A DNA stretch of 64,000 bases from Cerrena zonata (GCA_038087015.1 JASBNA010000005.1:1984001-2048000), one strand, 5' to 3'; shown: positions 12,141 to 25,800, counted from the first letter of the stretch. The notes: generated from the sequence alone by a model not told the origin. Program-made: numbers and translations.

Positions 12141-13557
12141 TTAAGCTGTCCTAATCCGGTTCCTGCAACAACATTTTGGTTAACACAAGTTAATTACACA
12201 CAGTTACATTGAAAGATAGAACTGACAATTTTGTGTTTTCGACACTACCAAGATGCAATGTGTTGACCGACCTTCTACGATAACGACGGATATCGTGACA
12301 AGCAATAACGCAGAAAGATGCCCCACCTTGCAGCAGATCAGCAACGTAGGATATCCCTATAACCCGAGCAGGAAGCCGTACTGAATCGTCTTTCGGTCAT
12401 AGCTCAAGCCTACACAAGTCGAAATAAATACCGCTCGTACCGAGTGGGGTCAGATCAAAGGCCATGTCCTGAACGGCGAGACCGGAGACCCCACTTCGGG
12501 AAGACATCTTTTCTCAAGCTGGCAAGCTGCCCACAGAGGAGAGCAAGGTATCTGTCAACGCAAAACCAATCTCTGTTCTTTCCTGGTGAGTTCGGCGGGA
12601 GTCACAATGAAAATAAATTGTAGTGAGCCTGATTATCATTTTGCAGCGTACAACAAAGGTCCACAAGACCGTATGGGGTGACCGTGCTAGGAGCGTGGAC
12701 TTTCCAGGCAGGTATTCCACAGACCAAGTAGCAGACATCTGCATTGGGGCGATCATCTTGCACGGTAGGAATAAGGGAAGCAACCCCTTCTCGGTGTCGA
12801 TGCAAACCGCGTCAAATGGACCAACAAATGGTAAACCCATTTGTATCACGCATCGCACTGGAGCATCATGCTTCCCGGACGGAATTCATCCCACTTTGAA
12901 TCAGCTGGGTACCCCTTGCGCGAGTACCGGGGACGCGGTGACGACCGATATATATAACGTCACTTTGTGAAGAGATGGGCCGATAGGGATAGTGGAAGGA
13001 GGCAATCGAGCGGTCTGTCACGGTGTGGAATCTAAATGGTCAATTGAGGATGAATATCCGAGTCTCCAATGAGATATGCCTGTTGTGTTGCCTGTTGTGT
13101 ACTGTATCGTTTACTTGTCTTAATGATACGATTGCATCCATCTTAAAAGTGCGTTAACTAGTGATTATAAGCTTGAAGTTAGATAAGCAATAGCAAATAA
13201 GCATTAGGGACGAAACAACTCAGATAAGGTCGTACGACAACGTGGAGTCAAATAGGTCCAGATATTTGAATTCAACGTCAGCGAGCTCGTCCGATTCAAT
13301 CGCTGGCTTGTCAGAAACGATTATGAACGGGAGCGGGAAGTACGGAAAGAAGATCTTGATCTTTTGCCAAGTATACAATGTGCGTGGATGCGGTACCAAG
13401 CAGTGTAACCAGCCTGGTACCAGTTTGAGCGTTGAAGGAACTGCCCTGAGACATATCTATCGAACAACACTCGGGTAAGTATGAGCCGTATTTAACAAAA
13501 TCGCCTGTCCGCGTGGAGCGGATAGGAACCCACAGCCAAAGATTACTGGTCCAGATC
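12141..13557 (+). repeat. Direct repeat, copy 2
   Basis: This is the second copy of the 1.4-kb repeat described at 8677-10067, in the same orientation. It begins a few bases after the stop codon of the kinase-like gene. The offset is 3465 bases at the left edge and 3490 at the right edge, so small insertions have accumulated in this copy or deletions in the other. Confidence 0.85.
12146..12970 (+). pseudogene. 5'-truncated cysteine-rich secreted protein (copy 2)
   Basis: This carries exons 3 to 5 of the gene at 8389-9507, with no signal-peptide exon in front. In exon 3 one A is missing from an A-run near 12226, which shifts the frame relative to copy 1. The last exon (ending at 12970) stays open and almost identical to copy 1. 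Without exons 1 and 2 and with the frameshift, it cannot give the secreted protein. Confidence 0.8.
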
Positions 13558-13935
13558 AAATGTCATGAAGATGTTCAAAAGAAAAGTGTGTCTAATGTCG
13601 TAAGTCGCTGTTGAGGGCTAAATCTCAGATGATCTCAAACAAGTCTAAACAATGCCAAATGTGTATAACATTTAATCCAGCCACTACAAGATGTAAGACG
13701 TATCTGAAGGTATACGCGAATAAGACCAAAGACACGAATGATGATTATAAAATATGAACTACGAGAAAATGCATATCGCTAGTGACACACCGAGAATGAG
13801 ATGGAGGCGACTTTTATCTAGGTATTGCCTCCCCATTGTCCTTGATCAGAGTAGAATGAGGGGAGGTGGGGACTCAGGTCGGACAACGACATCTTGCCAA
13901 TACTGATACATAAATGAAACATCACAAACTCATCT
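13558..13935. other. Gap downstream of repeat copy 2
   Basis: There is no coding region or repeat I can support. It holds the 3' flank of the MFS transporter gene that ends at 13936. Confidence 0.4.
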
Positions 13936-16252
13936 TTAATCGTGCCTTGCGTATTTGCTGTTCATCCTCATCTCCTCCCCTTTGAAGTACAACCAGATTG
14001 GGAATGGAATACCGATAACGATGGCCAGTCCTGCGAGCAGCGAATTACCGCCGCCATACCCAAGGGCAGCGAACATTTGTTCTCCGAATAGAGGGAATGC
14101 GAATCCAAACATCGATCGGAAGACGGAGGCGGCGGCGAGAGAACTTGCGGCGAATTGGAACGTATCGACAAGATAAAGCTGAATCGGCAGGCTACGCGAG
14201 AAATTGTAAGGAAGAGAACAAAATAGTAGACTTCAAAAACTCACAAAGTGGCCATCATACCGAATCCGAAGAAGGAGGTCCCGATGATGGGCATGATCCA
14301 GAAAAGTTGTGCCTGTGCAGACCACCCGTACCAGCTAGTGACAGCGTCAGGCTAAAGATCAATTTCAGAATATAAATACACGCACAAGAGTCCTACAGGC
14401 GGGAAGATAGAGCCCACGACCAGAGCAGGCAGACGGTATTCGGGTTTACCTTGTCCACCGTTCCGAAGAGTAAGCTGGTATGGCTAAGTGAGTTGCGCCC
14501 GACAGACAAATGGGGAAAAAATTGCGTACAGTTTGGTAGACCTTGTCACCGAACCAACCACCAAAGATGGTAGACAAGAGGAAACCAACTCCGAGACCGA
14601 TGTAGGCGAGACCAACCGCACCAGTATTGAAGTGGTAAACATCCGAGAAGAGAGCTGCGAGAATAGGTCAATCAGCGTTTCGAAGATGAGTGGGTGAATG
14701 ACTGATTACATACCAGGGAAAGTTGCAAACATAAGATAATAGAAACCGTATTGACTGTAGGGGGGTGAATTAGACATATGTACGTTGACACAGAAAAGGA
14801 GGACATACAGAGCCATGTACAAGGAGAGCAGGAAACAAGTCATACTTCTTGTCAATAGCACAAACGGCCTTGCCACACTGATCCAAATGAGATGCATCTG
14901 GGTACCTGGACCATGAGCAGCCTGCAATTGCGGATGTTTTTGAGCAATTTTCTCTGGATCGCCGGCACTCTTTTTAGCGATTCTCAACCTAATGACGGGG
15001 CCGTATGTCTCCCTAAGGAGGGGGATACCAAGTGCACCGGAGAGCGCACTCAAACCACCAATGACGACGAAGATATACTTGTAGCCAATTGACTGAGCAA
15101 TATAACCACCAGCAATCGGACCGACAGCAGGACCGAGAAGGGGGCCGAGAGAGTAGATTGCCATAGCAGACGAACGATCCCTCTCACTGAAGAGATCAGA
15201 GATGGTTCCACCGCCAATTGCGATCGGTGCACTACCAGCAAATCCAGCGAGGATACGGAGGCCAATGAGGGAGCCTGTTGTGGAGACGAAGCCACATCCG
15301 ATATTGAAACCGAGAGAACAGATGTTGGCAATGTGAAGAACCTAGTGTATTCAGTCCGAGTCAATGAGTGGGCATAAATAATGGACCAGAGAATAGGACA
15401 TACCCATGTGCGACCGTAAATTTCAGAGAGTGGTGCCAAGATAAGAGGCCCGATTGCGAATGTGACCAAGAAGATAGAGAGGGTCAACGAAACCAGAGTC
15501 GGGTTTGTGATGTTCAGGTGTTCGGCAATGTCAGGCAGAGCCGGTGCCATCATGGAACTGGCAAGCGGCGGGACTAGTGTGTAGAATGACACCTACAATG
15601 GTTTCCATTGAGCTAACAGCGCGGCATAATGATGTCGGGACCAAGTGATACGTACAATGAGTACCATGGTCCATTTCTTCCCAACGGGCCAGTTGCGCGC
15701 ATTCCGAGGGTCGTGTACCCAATCCTCTTCTCTGTTTTCAATTTCTTCCTCCTAAGTTGACAAATTGACATATCGTAAGTTTCAATTCGAGTGTAATTCC
15801 GTATAAGGCAATCGCGGCATGTATGGAGCTCCGAGTCCGTTTCGGACATACAATACAGTAAGGGAGCATGTCACAACAAAACGACATTGCGACCCAACGG
15901 ATATGGTAGGGTAGAATCCACCGGTGTTGCAGTAATGTCAATCTTTCGGAGCACAGCACAGATCACAGTCTTCGGGCGGGGCGGGGGGGTCGAGCTCAAC
16001 TTGAAGTACGACTTGGAAGGAAGAACTTACCTGTGCATCATCCGGTATAGCACCCTCGCCTTCATGGGGAGAGTACTGCGGCTTCTCCAAAGCAATTGTA
16101 CTAAAGTCTCTCGGAATCGGCGGGACAGGCGGGACATAGTCGTCTCGTCCAGGTTCCACTACTCTTGTCGCAGTGGTTGAGACGGTCGAGGGACGAGTGA
16201 GCGGGTTGATCTCGATCACACTCGGATTGTAGACTGAGTTGTCTTCGGCCAT
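13936..16252 (-). CDS. MFS transporter, DHA1 multidrug/polyamine type
   Basis: A multi-exon minus-strand gene starts at ATG 16252. The first exon (16031-16252) is a hydrophilic cytosolic tail. Next comes the DPRNARNWPVGKKW entry motif seen just before TM1 in fungal DHA1 proton antiporters. Transmembrane segments follow, with the loop 2-3 signature LAPLSEIYGRTW and the TM5 antiporter motif SLGPLLGPAVGPIAGGYI. The last exon encodes further membrane segments and a short tail ending KYARHD. It should sit in the plasma membrane and export drugs or polyamines by proton exchange. Exon joins in the second half (14200-14900) were not all fixed. The subfamily call rests on the motifs named; the substrate is unknown. 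Confidence 0.88.
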
Positions 16253-17666
16253 GGTGTGCAGTCTAAGGAATCCTGGAACTTATATGTGAGGAGGACAGGC
16301 CTAATAATTTACTTCCTGAAAAGAGTAACTATTCGAGTCCGAAAGGCGCGATCCAAGAGCGCGGGAAGAGCGGACCCGAAAAACGAAAGATGAATTCGCT
16401 GAGCGTAGAAGAAAGCTCGACCTCTAGGGGAGACAACGGGAGGGAGGAAGCTGCTGCGATTCAGCAGGAAGAAAGGCGTGGCGGGAGTGAGACCGATGAG
16501 CGAGGATACATATAGAGAAAGTTTAGTATTACTGTCCAAATCAATGTAAGCATGCATGCCCATCGCTAGCAGTTGGTTTGTATGGGCACAGGTGGCTCTA
16601 GTGGCTCTCATGAGAGCAGCCGAACCCCCGCTGACTCCTCGGTTATCCCATAAGTTTGATAAAGGCAACGGGAACGGTCCTATCTTTGGCAATATTCGGA
16701 GGTTTGGCTTCTTATTTTGTCCATATCTCGGCTATCTTGACAACAACTTTGATGGGAATGTACACACTGGTTTAAAATGGCTGTAATATCATGTTACAAC
16801 CAACTCTATCCACAATTTGAAACCCTATAGATTTGATTATAACCGTCCAAACAGGGCGAATGGATCGGACGGTACGCATTTTGATTGACTCAGCAACATC
16901 CGGCGAATCGGGAAATTTCTCTGTACCTTAATCTTGAATGAGCGCGGCAAGAAACAACATTAGGGGTGAATGAAGAACAACGGTCTGGTTTGGTAGGTTG
17001 TAAGTATTTTTGGATCGATGAATCAGATAACTGCTAGGTGTGAATATCTCAACTATAGGTGGAATGTCCTCGGTCTTCGGGCACAGTTTGTACGGGAACG
17101 GGAGAGAGAATTCACTTCAACGTCTACAACATAATCCTTGCACTTGTTACGTTCGATTCTGAGGGCAATGTGACCACGCCCGAGGCTTCCTGGTGCGCCG
17201 ACTTATCTTCATCATAGGTGTACAATTCCGTTGCATGCGGTGAAATATACCTCTGTGGGATCATTATTCACCATGTATGATGCCAGACACTGATGGGTCC
17301 TACCCACATTGGGCTGAAGTGGACTCGGCATTCAAAACTTTGGTAGAGAATTGGTTAATCTTAGTGATAAGACGCCAGTCTGAGTGCCGGCGGCCTGATT
17401 GAATTTATTAGGACAAAACACATGCAAGAATACGACAGCGAGCGACCCAGCTGAGTGACACAAGAAAAGCAACCAAAAAAACCGATCAGAAGAAAAGAAA
17501 TATAAAGAGAGCACATATCAAGAAGTAAACGACTACATGCTTGAAGTTGTGAAGGGGGAATCTCGAGAAACAGGGTATAACATGACGTCATTGTTCGTTG
17601 CTTGCAATGGTGATATTGGGCGCATGAAAATAGAAACTGGCTTTGCCGAGAGCGAGTAGGGCACTG
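16253..17666. other. Intergenic region, 1.4 kb
   Basis: It contains the promoter of the MFS gene at its left side. Open frames here are overlapping and motif-free. I see no RNA gene or transposon end. Confidence 0.4.
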
Positions 17667-19157
17667 TCAGACAGCACTCATCCGCCTCTCGCCCTTCCTT
17701 ACCTCCCGTCTTACCCCCAAACGGGTGTTCGAGCTTTGACTTCCTCCGCTCTCGTTTTCCGTTTGTTCTGCTTCTTCGTCCTTAGGACATGTAACTTTCG
17801 ACGTCGATTGACTGTGACCAGACGCAATTGGCGAAGAGGGTATAATAGTCCAGGCTCTCTGCCTGGGTTCTCTGAAGAACGCAGAGTCTGATGTAACAAT
17901 TTCAGAGCCGGCATGGATAAGATCCATCAGCCTCGTGTGGTTTTTGGCGATACGCATGTAAAGGGAGGAGATAGGCAGGATGGATGATAGTGGTAGCCTA
18001 GAGGGAACGGCGGACGTCGGTCGTTGGCATTCAGAACGATCTGAGGGGAGCATTCGGAAGCGAGGGGTCTGAGGTGGTTGGCAGGAGTTGGATAATTGAA
18101 TTTCGGCCAAGGATGAGTTTGAAGAAATCTGGAAACCAAATCATACGTAAGTTACATACTCGAAGAGTAAAAGACATGTCCGTATGGGCTAACCTGCAAC
18201 AAAGCTTCGTTCCATACGGTAGGCAATTCGGTTTTGACAACTCGCAATTTTGGTGCTTTCGCTAATGCGGAAACGATCATGGCAGATGGATGTTGGTCTG
18301 ATGACACCGCTGATGTGAGCTGCGGCGAGGAAGGATGCGATTGAATATTGGAAGTTGAGCAGCCGATGGGAGAAAATCGGAATGCAAGATCAACAGAAGT
18401 CTGAAAGTCGTGGCAAATGACGTCAGAGAAGTTCTGTAGCACGCGGAAATAAGGAACAAATGCTCACTAAATCCGACCACCTTCTCGAAACCTTCAGAGA
18501 TATGTTTCATTGCTAGCATCACCCCAGGTTGAGTGAGGTACACCGAGGAAGGTTTCCGAACGACGAATTGTTGGACGTTCGCCACGCAGTCCAAAGCGTC
18601 GCAGAATGATTCAACATCGGGCATTGACGTTGGACCATCAAGTTGTAAATCCAATTTCCTTAACGAAACTGTTCCCATTTGAGCTGATTTCAACACCATG
18701 GCTGTGTAAAGAACTCACTGGTTTGGTCGGAACGTGCAGCCCTCAAACACCTCATGACATCTAGAACCTGAGGGAAGATACCCTCGACCTTGAGTTCCCT
18801 CACGAAAGACCCTAACTGCGGCTGTTCGTTCAGCAGGGAAACAAGTCGGGTGGTCTGTTCGGGTGTTGCAAGAGTGATGCTGTGGAAGTATACAGGGGTG
18901 CCAACTCTGAGCCAGAGTTTGCACACGAGAAGAGGGGATACCCGAGGCGCAATGGCGGTCAAGGGAGATGGAGGGGATATGTCACAAGACGTGAACTGGA
19001 TTGAAAACGTAAGAATGCGTTCGAGGAGCTCCTCTGGTATGGTAGCGATTGGGGAAAACATGTTGAGCTGGGGGTTCAGAGGAGAGGTAGAGCCTTGAGG
19101 AGAAGAACAAGCCGCAAGTGAGCTAAACTTAGATAATATACTCTCGGGTGAGGGCAT
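17667..19157 (-). CDS. F-box domain protein
   Basis: The N-terminal exon holds an F-box-like segment: IPEELLERILTF followed by LLVCKLWLRVGTPVYFHSI, the basidiomycete variant in which the box leads into a short buried strand. Downstream exons give a leucine-rich, repeat-like region without clear LRR periodicity, and a final exon with RIAKNHTRLMDLIHAGSEIV, an ending seen in mushroom F-box proteins. Such proteins link substrates to SCF ubiquitin ligases through Skp1. At least two introns are needed (around 18130-18190 and in the 18445-18715 area). The last exon reads to 17667, so the C-terminus is long and low in complexity. Substrate unknown. Confidence 0.75.
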
Positions 19158-20054
19158 GAGCTGGTGGCGTATCTTCCGTTTTGAAGGATCGAAGCACTAG
19201 TGCGAACCAGAAATGGAAACGTGCTTGCTAGAGGTACCAGGTACGAAGCGATGATTTGAATCTTGAGCCAACGCGTGGTCACCTTGCTTTGGATAAATAC
19301 TAGGATATCTTACGATGTGACGTTAGGAATGATGCACGGATGCTTTTGGAATTCTATGAGCTGGACTCACAGGTCAGGGTGGACTTTGGGGTATCTTTGT
19401 CACAGGTAGCGAGTGGAAGGGTCTTGCGATAATTGCTTGACCTCGGGTTTTAAATATGCCTTCAGACGGCCCTAGCTAGTAGCTAGCAAGTACAGCCCCA
19501 GAAGAATAAATGAGTGACGCTTGAGTTGGGCGTGTAAGAGGGTCAATGCCGCCGCTGTCTGTCAGTCAGAGATGATCGAACAGATAGACAGCACCCAAAC
19601 CCCTGTAACAAACAGGAGATAGTTTGAGTGGGTGTGGGGTGAGCTGAGCTGGACTGTCAGGGCACAATTTATATTCCGGTGCTCGCTTGAAGTCGCTAGT
19701 TCGCTAGTGGTTAAGTAAAATTAGCCGACAACCCGTCGCTTTAGCCTTTTTAAGTTACGGTTACTGCTTTCAAGTCGAACACTTACACTGGTTTCAGTAG
19801 GTTTCAGTGTGGATGGACCCTTTCTTGACCGACCATGAGTATGTGCCTGATTAAGCTTGAATATTTTTGTCTCGGCATATATGGTATTTAAAACCTTTAT
19901 ATTTACCATTATAAATAATAATCTCAGTAAAATTGATAAGAATCTCAAGTACCCTCTACTAACTTACTAATGATGCGTGAATAGCTCTAAGGTTTCAAAG
20001 GAGACGCTACGGTGATGTATTTCCAGAAGATATGAACATATACATAGCCAAAGA
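19158..20054. other. Intergenic region, 0.9 kb
   Basis: Nothing coding is supported. An AT-rich stretch occurs at about 19840-19940. Confidence 0.4.
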
Positions 20055-21597
20055 TTATTTACTACTGAGTTGCTCGAATTCGATACTCGCCAGAACAAAC
20101 GCCGCGACACCCTTTAGATCGTTCAAGTCGATGGGGATCCCAACATAGTACTAAGGAAACAGCGTTGAATCATGAGCCATCTAACAAAACAAAGAGTATC
20201 ACACATACCTCAAAAGACCCATTCGATGAGGGGTCTAAACTTCCAACTAGGACGGTATTGTTCCAGTCCATGGTTCCATCTCCATGATCTACGACCCAGT
20301 TGTCCACCATATATTGGTATGCCTTCTTTGCCGCCGCCACGACTTTACCGTCCGAATCGCACAAATACCCCAGCCTAACGGCTTTCAAGAGTGAATAGAC
20401 GAACATTGCAGAACCGCTGCTCTCGAAATAGTTCCCAGCTCGACCGGGCTGGGTCATTACGAGCCACCATACCCCACTTGTGGGATCTGCGGCTGAGACA
20501 ATTCGGGGGAAGAGTGTCTGGATATAAGATAAGATGATCTTGTGTCCAGGGTGGGAGGTAGGGATGATGGAGAGGAGATCGACCAGAGCCATACTATACC
20601 AGCCTACCGCGCGGATCCATATTTCGGGAGAGTGACCACGATCAGGGTCCGCCCATACAGCCCTAACGATTGCAATGTTAGTCTCCGTATGACAATCGGC
20701 AATCCAAGTGAAGCTCACGTATGTGAATAATCATAGCCATGGTAAAGGAGACCAGTGAATGTATGGTCAGGTGGTGCAGCTGTCTGGATAGTGTTGTTGT
20801 ACATCAGAACAAACTGGGAAATAATGTCGTCTATGAATGTAGAATTAGATATTGAAAATACTTGGCAGAGATTGGCTTACCCCAAGCAGTTATATTATCT
20901 GGTTGGAAAGCCTGGGTATAAGTAGCGTAGAAGATATCACCCATGTAGATTCCGTCCAACCAGCTTACCAACATCCATTAATAGATCGAAACTTTATCTT
21001 AGGATACAACTCACCTTGATCCGGATCGACCTTCTTATGCCAAAATTGACCTTGAGCAGTTCGGGAATTAATCGGTAATTGAGCCCTAAACTCGTCAGCA
21101 GCGGCCTTGTATTTAGCTTGTTTCGTTTGGTTGTATCTAGGAAGGTCTCAGGCCTTAGAGCACATACATTTAATGAGTGTGAACTTACAGGTATAGGAAA
21201 GTCGGGCCCACTCGGAGGGGATCCAATTGGAACTGAGTTGCACTATTTGAGTGTGTGTGAGAGATTTACAATACTTAGTTTTCAAGTTTAAGAAGAAAGC
21301 ACACCTATATCCACCGCCAACATTACCGTTGCTATCGACTACATTGTCGACTCCAGTCTTGATGTAGTTATAGTATGTTTCGTTTCCCGTGCGCTCGTAA
21401 AGTAGTCTGAGTGCCCATTGCAGTTCTCCGTGTTCATATAACAACAGCGGGTTTCCAGAACTATCTAACCCATGTCCTTGCCCTCTGGCGATAGCAGAAT
21501 CTGCACCCCAGAGAGCGTAAGAGGAAGGACGAGCATAGACCAAAGGTAGGACTACTACTATTAGACACCAGAGGGGCAAATTCAGGATCGAGAGCAT
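20055..21597 (-). CDS. Secreted GH105-type unsaturated rhamnogalacturonyl hydrolase
   Basis: This is a multi-exon gene starting at ATG 21597 with a signal peptide (hydrophobic stretch ending near LPLVYA). The mature protein follows the (alpha/alpha)6 plan of family 105 glycoside hydrolases: LYEHGELQWALRLLYERTG, then FWHKKVDPDQ, then WLDGIYMGDIFYATYTQ holding a candidate catalytic Asp. Next come WIRAVGWYSMALVDLL (the family's W-R-x-x-GW-x-x-MALVD motif) and FESSGSAMFVYSLLKA. These enzymes remove the unsaturated uronic acid left after lyase cleavage of pectic rhamnogalacturonan. The protein ends IEFEQLSSK at 20055. Introns are about 50 bases. Secretion suggests plant cell-wall use. Confidence 0.88.
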
Positions 21598-22881
21598 GAT
21601 TCAAGATGATTAGACCGTTGGTCGATATCTATAAATAAGAGTTCAGCGGAGTATCTTCGAGAATATTTTGCTTGAATACATTGTCTCTGATTGGTGCTCA
21701 TGACCGACAATGAGGAGGAATAGCTTTTAAAGACGGGCCGTCAGGAAATGTTAAGATAGATGCACAAGCTCAGGAATAGCTTGCGAGCATAATGATAACA
21801 ACGCTTGCATCGATCACCTGTTTATAGCTGGACCTGTCCCTTGTTACTACTTAGGCAAGGACTTACTTTCAATTCTCTTAGCGGCCCGTGTTGTATTTGT
21901 TATACTGCTAGCACGGTCCTGAAGCCCTGTTGGAAGTTTCGATAAAAAATTCGATTGCAAAGATATCGAGTCATATGATGAGACTCTGTTCACCGTAGCG
22001 AAGTATATTTCTAGAATAATAATAATAGAATAGTGAGTAGCGATTGATGAGAGTGGAATCAAAGTCCCAATCATCCAGAGTGCGAAGGACTTTACAGCTG
22101 TTAGGAAGCTGTGGTGACACGAGAGGCTGAGGTACCAACTCTCTGGGATGCGGAACCTCGACTTGGCTTCCCAGCTAGTGTTCCTGTCAAGGGCTGTCAT
22201 ACTGACTACTGCAATCGAATCGAAAACGATCTCAAGAGCTCACTGCTACCTCTTCAACTTGCTGGGCTGTCGCTGGGCATAAATCGCAAGGATTGACTCT
22301 CCCTCATGTTCGCATTGGCTTGGGCAATTCCGAATTTTACTCAGGTTTCACTTTTGTTGCTCTGTCTCAGGCAAAAAAGTCGTTTCAAGGATTCTACTGT
22401 TAGATAATGTAAGTTACAGCAGAGTTCAGAAAATTGGAGGAAAAGGTTTACAGCTCCGACTTAATGGTTGGACCCATCATTATCCCCAGTGAATGTTGGT
22501 TTTCGATTCATACTAGTAGGCAACCGAAACTGCGAAGCGAGTCTACGGTCCCGACCGCCTATAGTAACTTGAGTGGGGTGGTGAGTAGCAGTTGATTAGG
22601 GATGAGATGTAGGATACAGGTCTAAATCATCCAGGCTGCGAAGACTATTGTAGTAGACTACCTGACTGATTGAACTCGAGGAAGGTGCTATGTCGAACTT
22701 CGGTGCAAGCCGCATCGTGACACAAAGTCACGGGTGCATGGTTGATCGAAATGTGTGTGACATGTCGCGTCCGTGACCATTAAATAGATTGCATACCATT
22801 TCATTTCATATTGACCGCACATTCTCGACATACGACTTGCATATGATACATTAACGCAGACTGTCCAAGAGTCAACTAGTC
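21598..22881. other. Intergenic region between GH105 and POL2
   Basis: No gene is supported. The two flanking genes are divergent, so both promoters are here. A minus-strand frame at 21847-22200 has hydrophobic stretches but no motif, and I do not call it. Confidence 0.4.
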
Positions 22882-25800
22882 ATGGCTCGGGGGAATTTCT
22901 CAGGCTCGACTCGCAGGGGTCGAGGATTTTCTAGATTTGGATATCGCGGAACAGGATTCGCTCGAGGCAGAGGTCGCGGGCGTGGAAGAGGAGGTGGAGG
23001 ATCCACAGACAACATTCCACAGCGGGACGAAGATGGGACGCAACTTGCAGAACGTTTCGAATCAGTCCAACTTCAGGACGAGATAGACGAGAAGCTTGGT
23101 TTCGCTCGCGTTCAGGAAGGACCTGTGAAGGAAGGATGGCTCATCAATATGCACCCAGTAAGTCCCACATAATATGATTGAGGGCTGCCTTTCTGATGTA
23201 TCTCTCAGACTCTCGTAAAGGATGCAGATTGGCCAGGAGGAAAAGCTGCTGTTGATTTCTTTTTCATCCAGGATGACGGAGGGTCGTTCAAAGTTACGTT
23301 ACAATACGAGCCTTATTTTTATATTGCCTGCAAGGTATTCTCATTGCTTCATTTACTGAGAGTGCTTGGTTAATTTTCATTATAGAGCGGGATGGAGTCC
23401 ACGATCGAAGAATGGCTACTCAAGAGATACGAAGGACTTGTTTGTCGAATTACTCGAGAGCCAAAGGAAGACTTGAGCCTCCCTAACCATCTTCTTGGAC
23501 ACCGACGGCTGTATCTCCAACTCCATTTCCGAAACGTCTCTGATTTACTCACTGTTAGACGAGAGATTATGCCGCTCGCTCTGGCTAACAGTGCGAAACT
23601 TAACGCAGTCGATGCCTATGCCGAAGTTGTCCAAGCCACTGCAGACGGTGCAGGTATGTCCATCGAAATAGAGTCTGAATTTGGCATGGAAGCAGAAACG
23701 TCACATTCGAATCGATACTCCCGAGACAAAGACCCTCGAGAAGGAATTATCGACATCCGTGAATACGACGTGCCGTATTATCTACGAGTAGCCATGGACA
23801 ACGAAATCCGCGTCGGTCTCTGGTATGCAGTATCATTCACCGCAGGACAACCTGCATTCAAGAATCTTGTTGAACGTGTGAAGCGTGCTGACCCCGTCGT
23901 CATGGCTTACGATATCGAGACCACGAAGGCTCCTTTGAAATTCCCTGACCAGGCATTAGACCAGGTCATGATGATTTCTTACATGGTTGATGGGCAAGGT
24001 TATCTCATCACTAACCGCGACATTGTCAGTGAGGACATCGAGGACTTTGAATATACCCCAAAGGAAGGGTATGAAGGTCCATTTATTGTATTCAACGAAC
24101 CTGATGAGGTGAATCCATATTTACCTTTCTCAATCAACTGACTCTTATAATGTATTAGGCAGCTACTATCCAGCGTTTTTTCTCTCACATACAAGATGTA
24201 AAGCCTACTGTTATGGCTACCTTTAACGGAGACTTCTTCGATTTTCCGTTCTTGTATGCTCGAGCCAAGGTCCATGGTATTGACATGTACCTCGAGACAG
24301 GCTTCGCGAAGGACTCCGAAGACGAGTTCAAGAGCCACACGTGTGTCCATATGGACTGTTTCCGATGGGTGAAGCGGGATTCATACCTCCCACAAGGAAG
24401 TCAGGGTCTTAAGGCTGTCACAACAGCGAAACTCGGGTACAATCCTATCGAGTTGGATCCCGAATTGATGACTCCGTATGTATTCCATTATTTCTAGCAT
24501 TTATCCCGTATTCAAAACCACTGGATTTTAGTTATGCCATGGAAAAACCGCAGATACTAGCTCAATACTCCGTTTCCGATGCAGTCGCAACATATTACCT
24601 CTACATGAAATATGTTCATCCGTTCATCTTCTCGCTGTGTAACATTATTCCTCTGAAGGCCGATGAGGTTTTGCGTAAAGGCTCTGGTACCCTATGCGAG
24701 ACCCTCCTCATGGTAAGGCAAATCTAATTGTTTGATATTCGAGATTTAATCTTCATGTAGGTGGAAGCATTCCGTGGAAATATTATCATGCCGAACCGAC
24801 ATGAGGAATCATATGGGAACATGTACGATGGTCACTTACTTGCCTCGGAGACCTACGTCGGTGGACATGTCGAGGCACTCGAGGCTGGAGTGTTCCGAAA
24901 TGATATCCCGACGAATTTCAAGATAGTTCCCGATGCTGTTCAGGGGGTAAGTTGCTATGACATCGAAGTAGAATCTGTCTCACTCCCTTGTAGCTCATTG
25001 ACCAACTCGACCTTGCCCTGACGTTCTGCATCGTCGACGAATCCAAGTCGTCTCGCGAGGACGTGACTAACTATGACGAAGTGAAGGAGCAAATCCTGGC
25101 TAAGCTCGAGGAGATGCGCGACAATCCTCAACGTCTGGACAAACCGCTCATCTACCATTTAGACGTCGCCGCCATGTACCCCAATATCATGTTATCGAAT
25201 CGACTCCAGCCGGATTCGGTCGTGGATGAATCGATCTGTGCGGTCTGTGACTATAATCGACCTGGCAAGCAATGCGATCGTAGGATGACATGGGCTTGGA
25301 GAGGCGAATACTTTCCAGCAAGACGAGACGAATATAACATGATTCGCCATGCACTTAACCAGGAATCGTTCCCGTCGAAGAAACCTGGAGGTCCCCAGCG
25401 AAAGTTCGTCGACCTCTCGGAGGCCGAGCAGACTGCTCTCATGCATAAACGATTGGGAGACTACTCACGTAAAGTGTACAAGAAGATCAAGGATACGAAG
25501 GTCGAGAATCGCGAGGCGATCATTTGCCAGAAGGAGAATCCCTTCTACATCGACACTGTGCGCCGTTTCCGTGATCGTCGTTACGAGTATAAAGGCCTCC
25601 ATAAGACCTGGAAGAAGAACCTCGATACTGTGGTCGAGGAGGGAGGTTCTATTACTGAGGTAGATGAAGCCAAGAAGATGATCGTCCTCTACGATTCACT
25701 ACAACTCGCCCACAAGTGTATCCTCAATTCTTTCTACGGTTATGTCATGCGAAAGGGCGCGCGTTGGCATTCCATGGAGATGGCTGGCATCACCTGTCTT

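Noticed and set aside
13242..13478. A small open frame in repeat copy 2
   Set aside because: The matching region of copy 1 has an in-frame stop, and neither strand shows a known motif.
16309..16692. A 127-codon minus-strand frame
   Set aside because: It is upstream of the MFS gene, has no motif, and overlaps other equally open frames.
21847..22200. A 117-codon minus-strand frame with hydrophobic parts
   Set aside because: It has no family motif, no supporting splice structure, and ends in the promoter region between two divergent genes.
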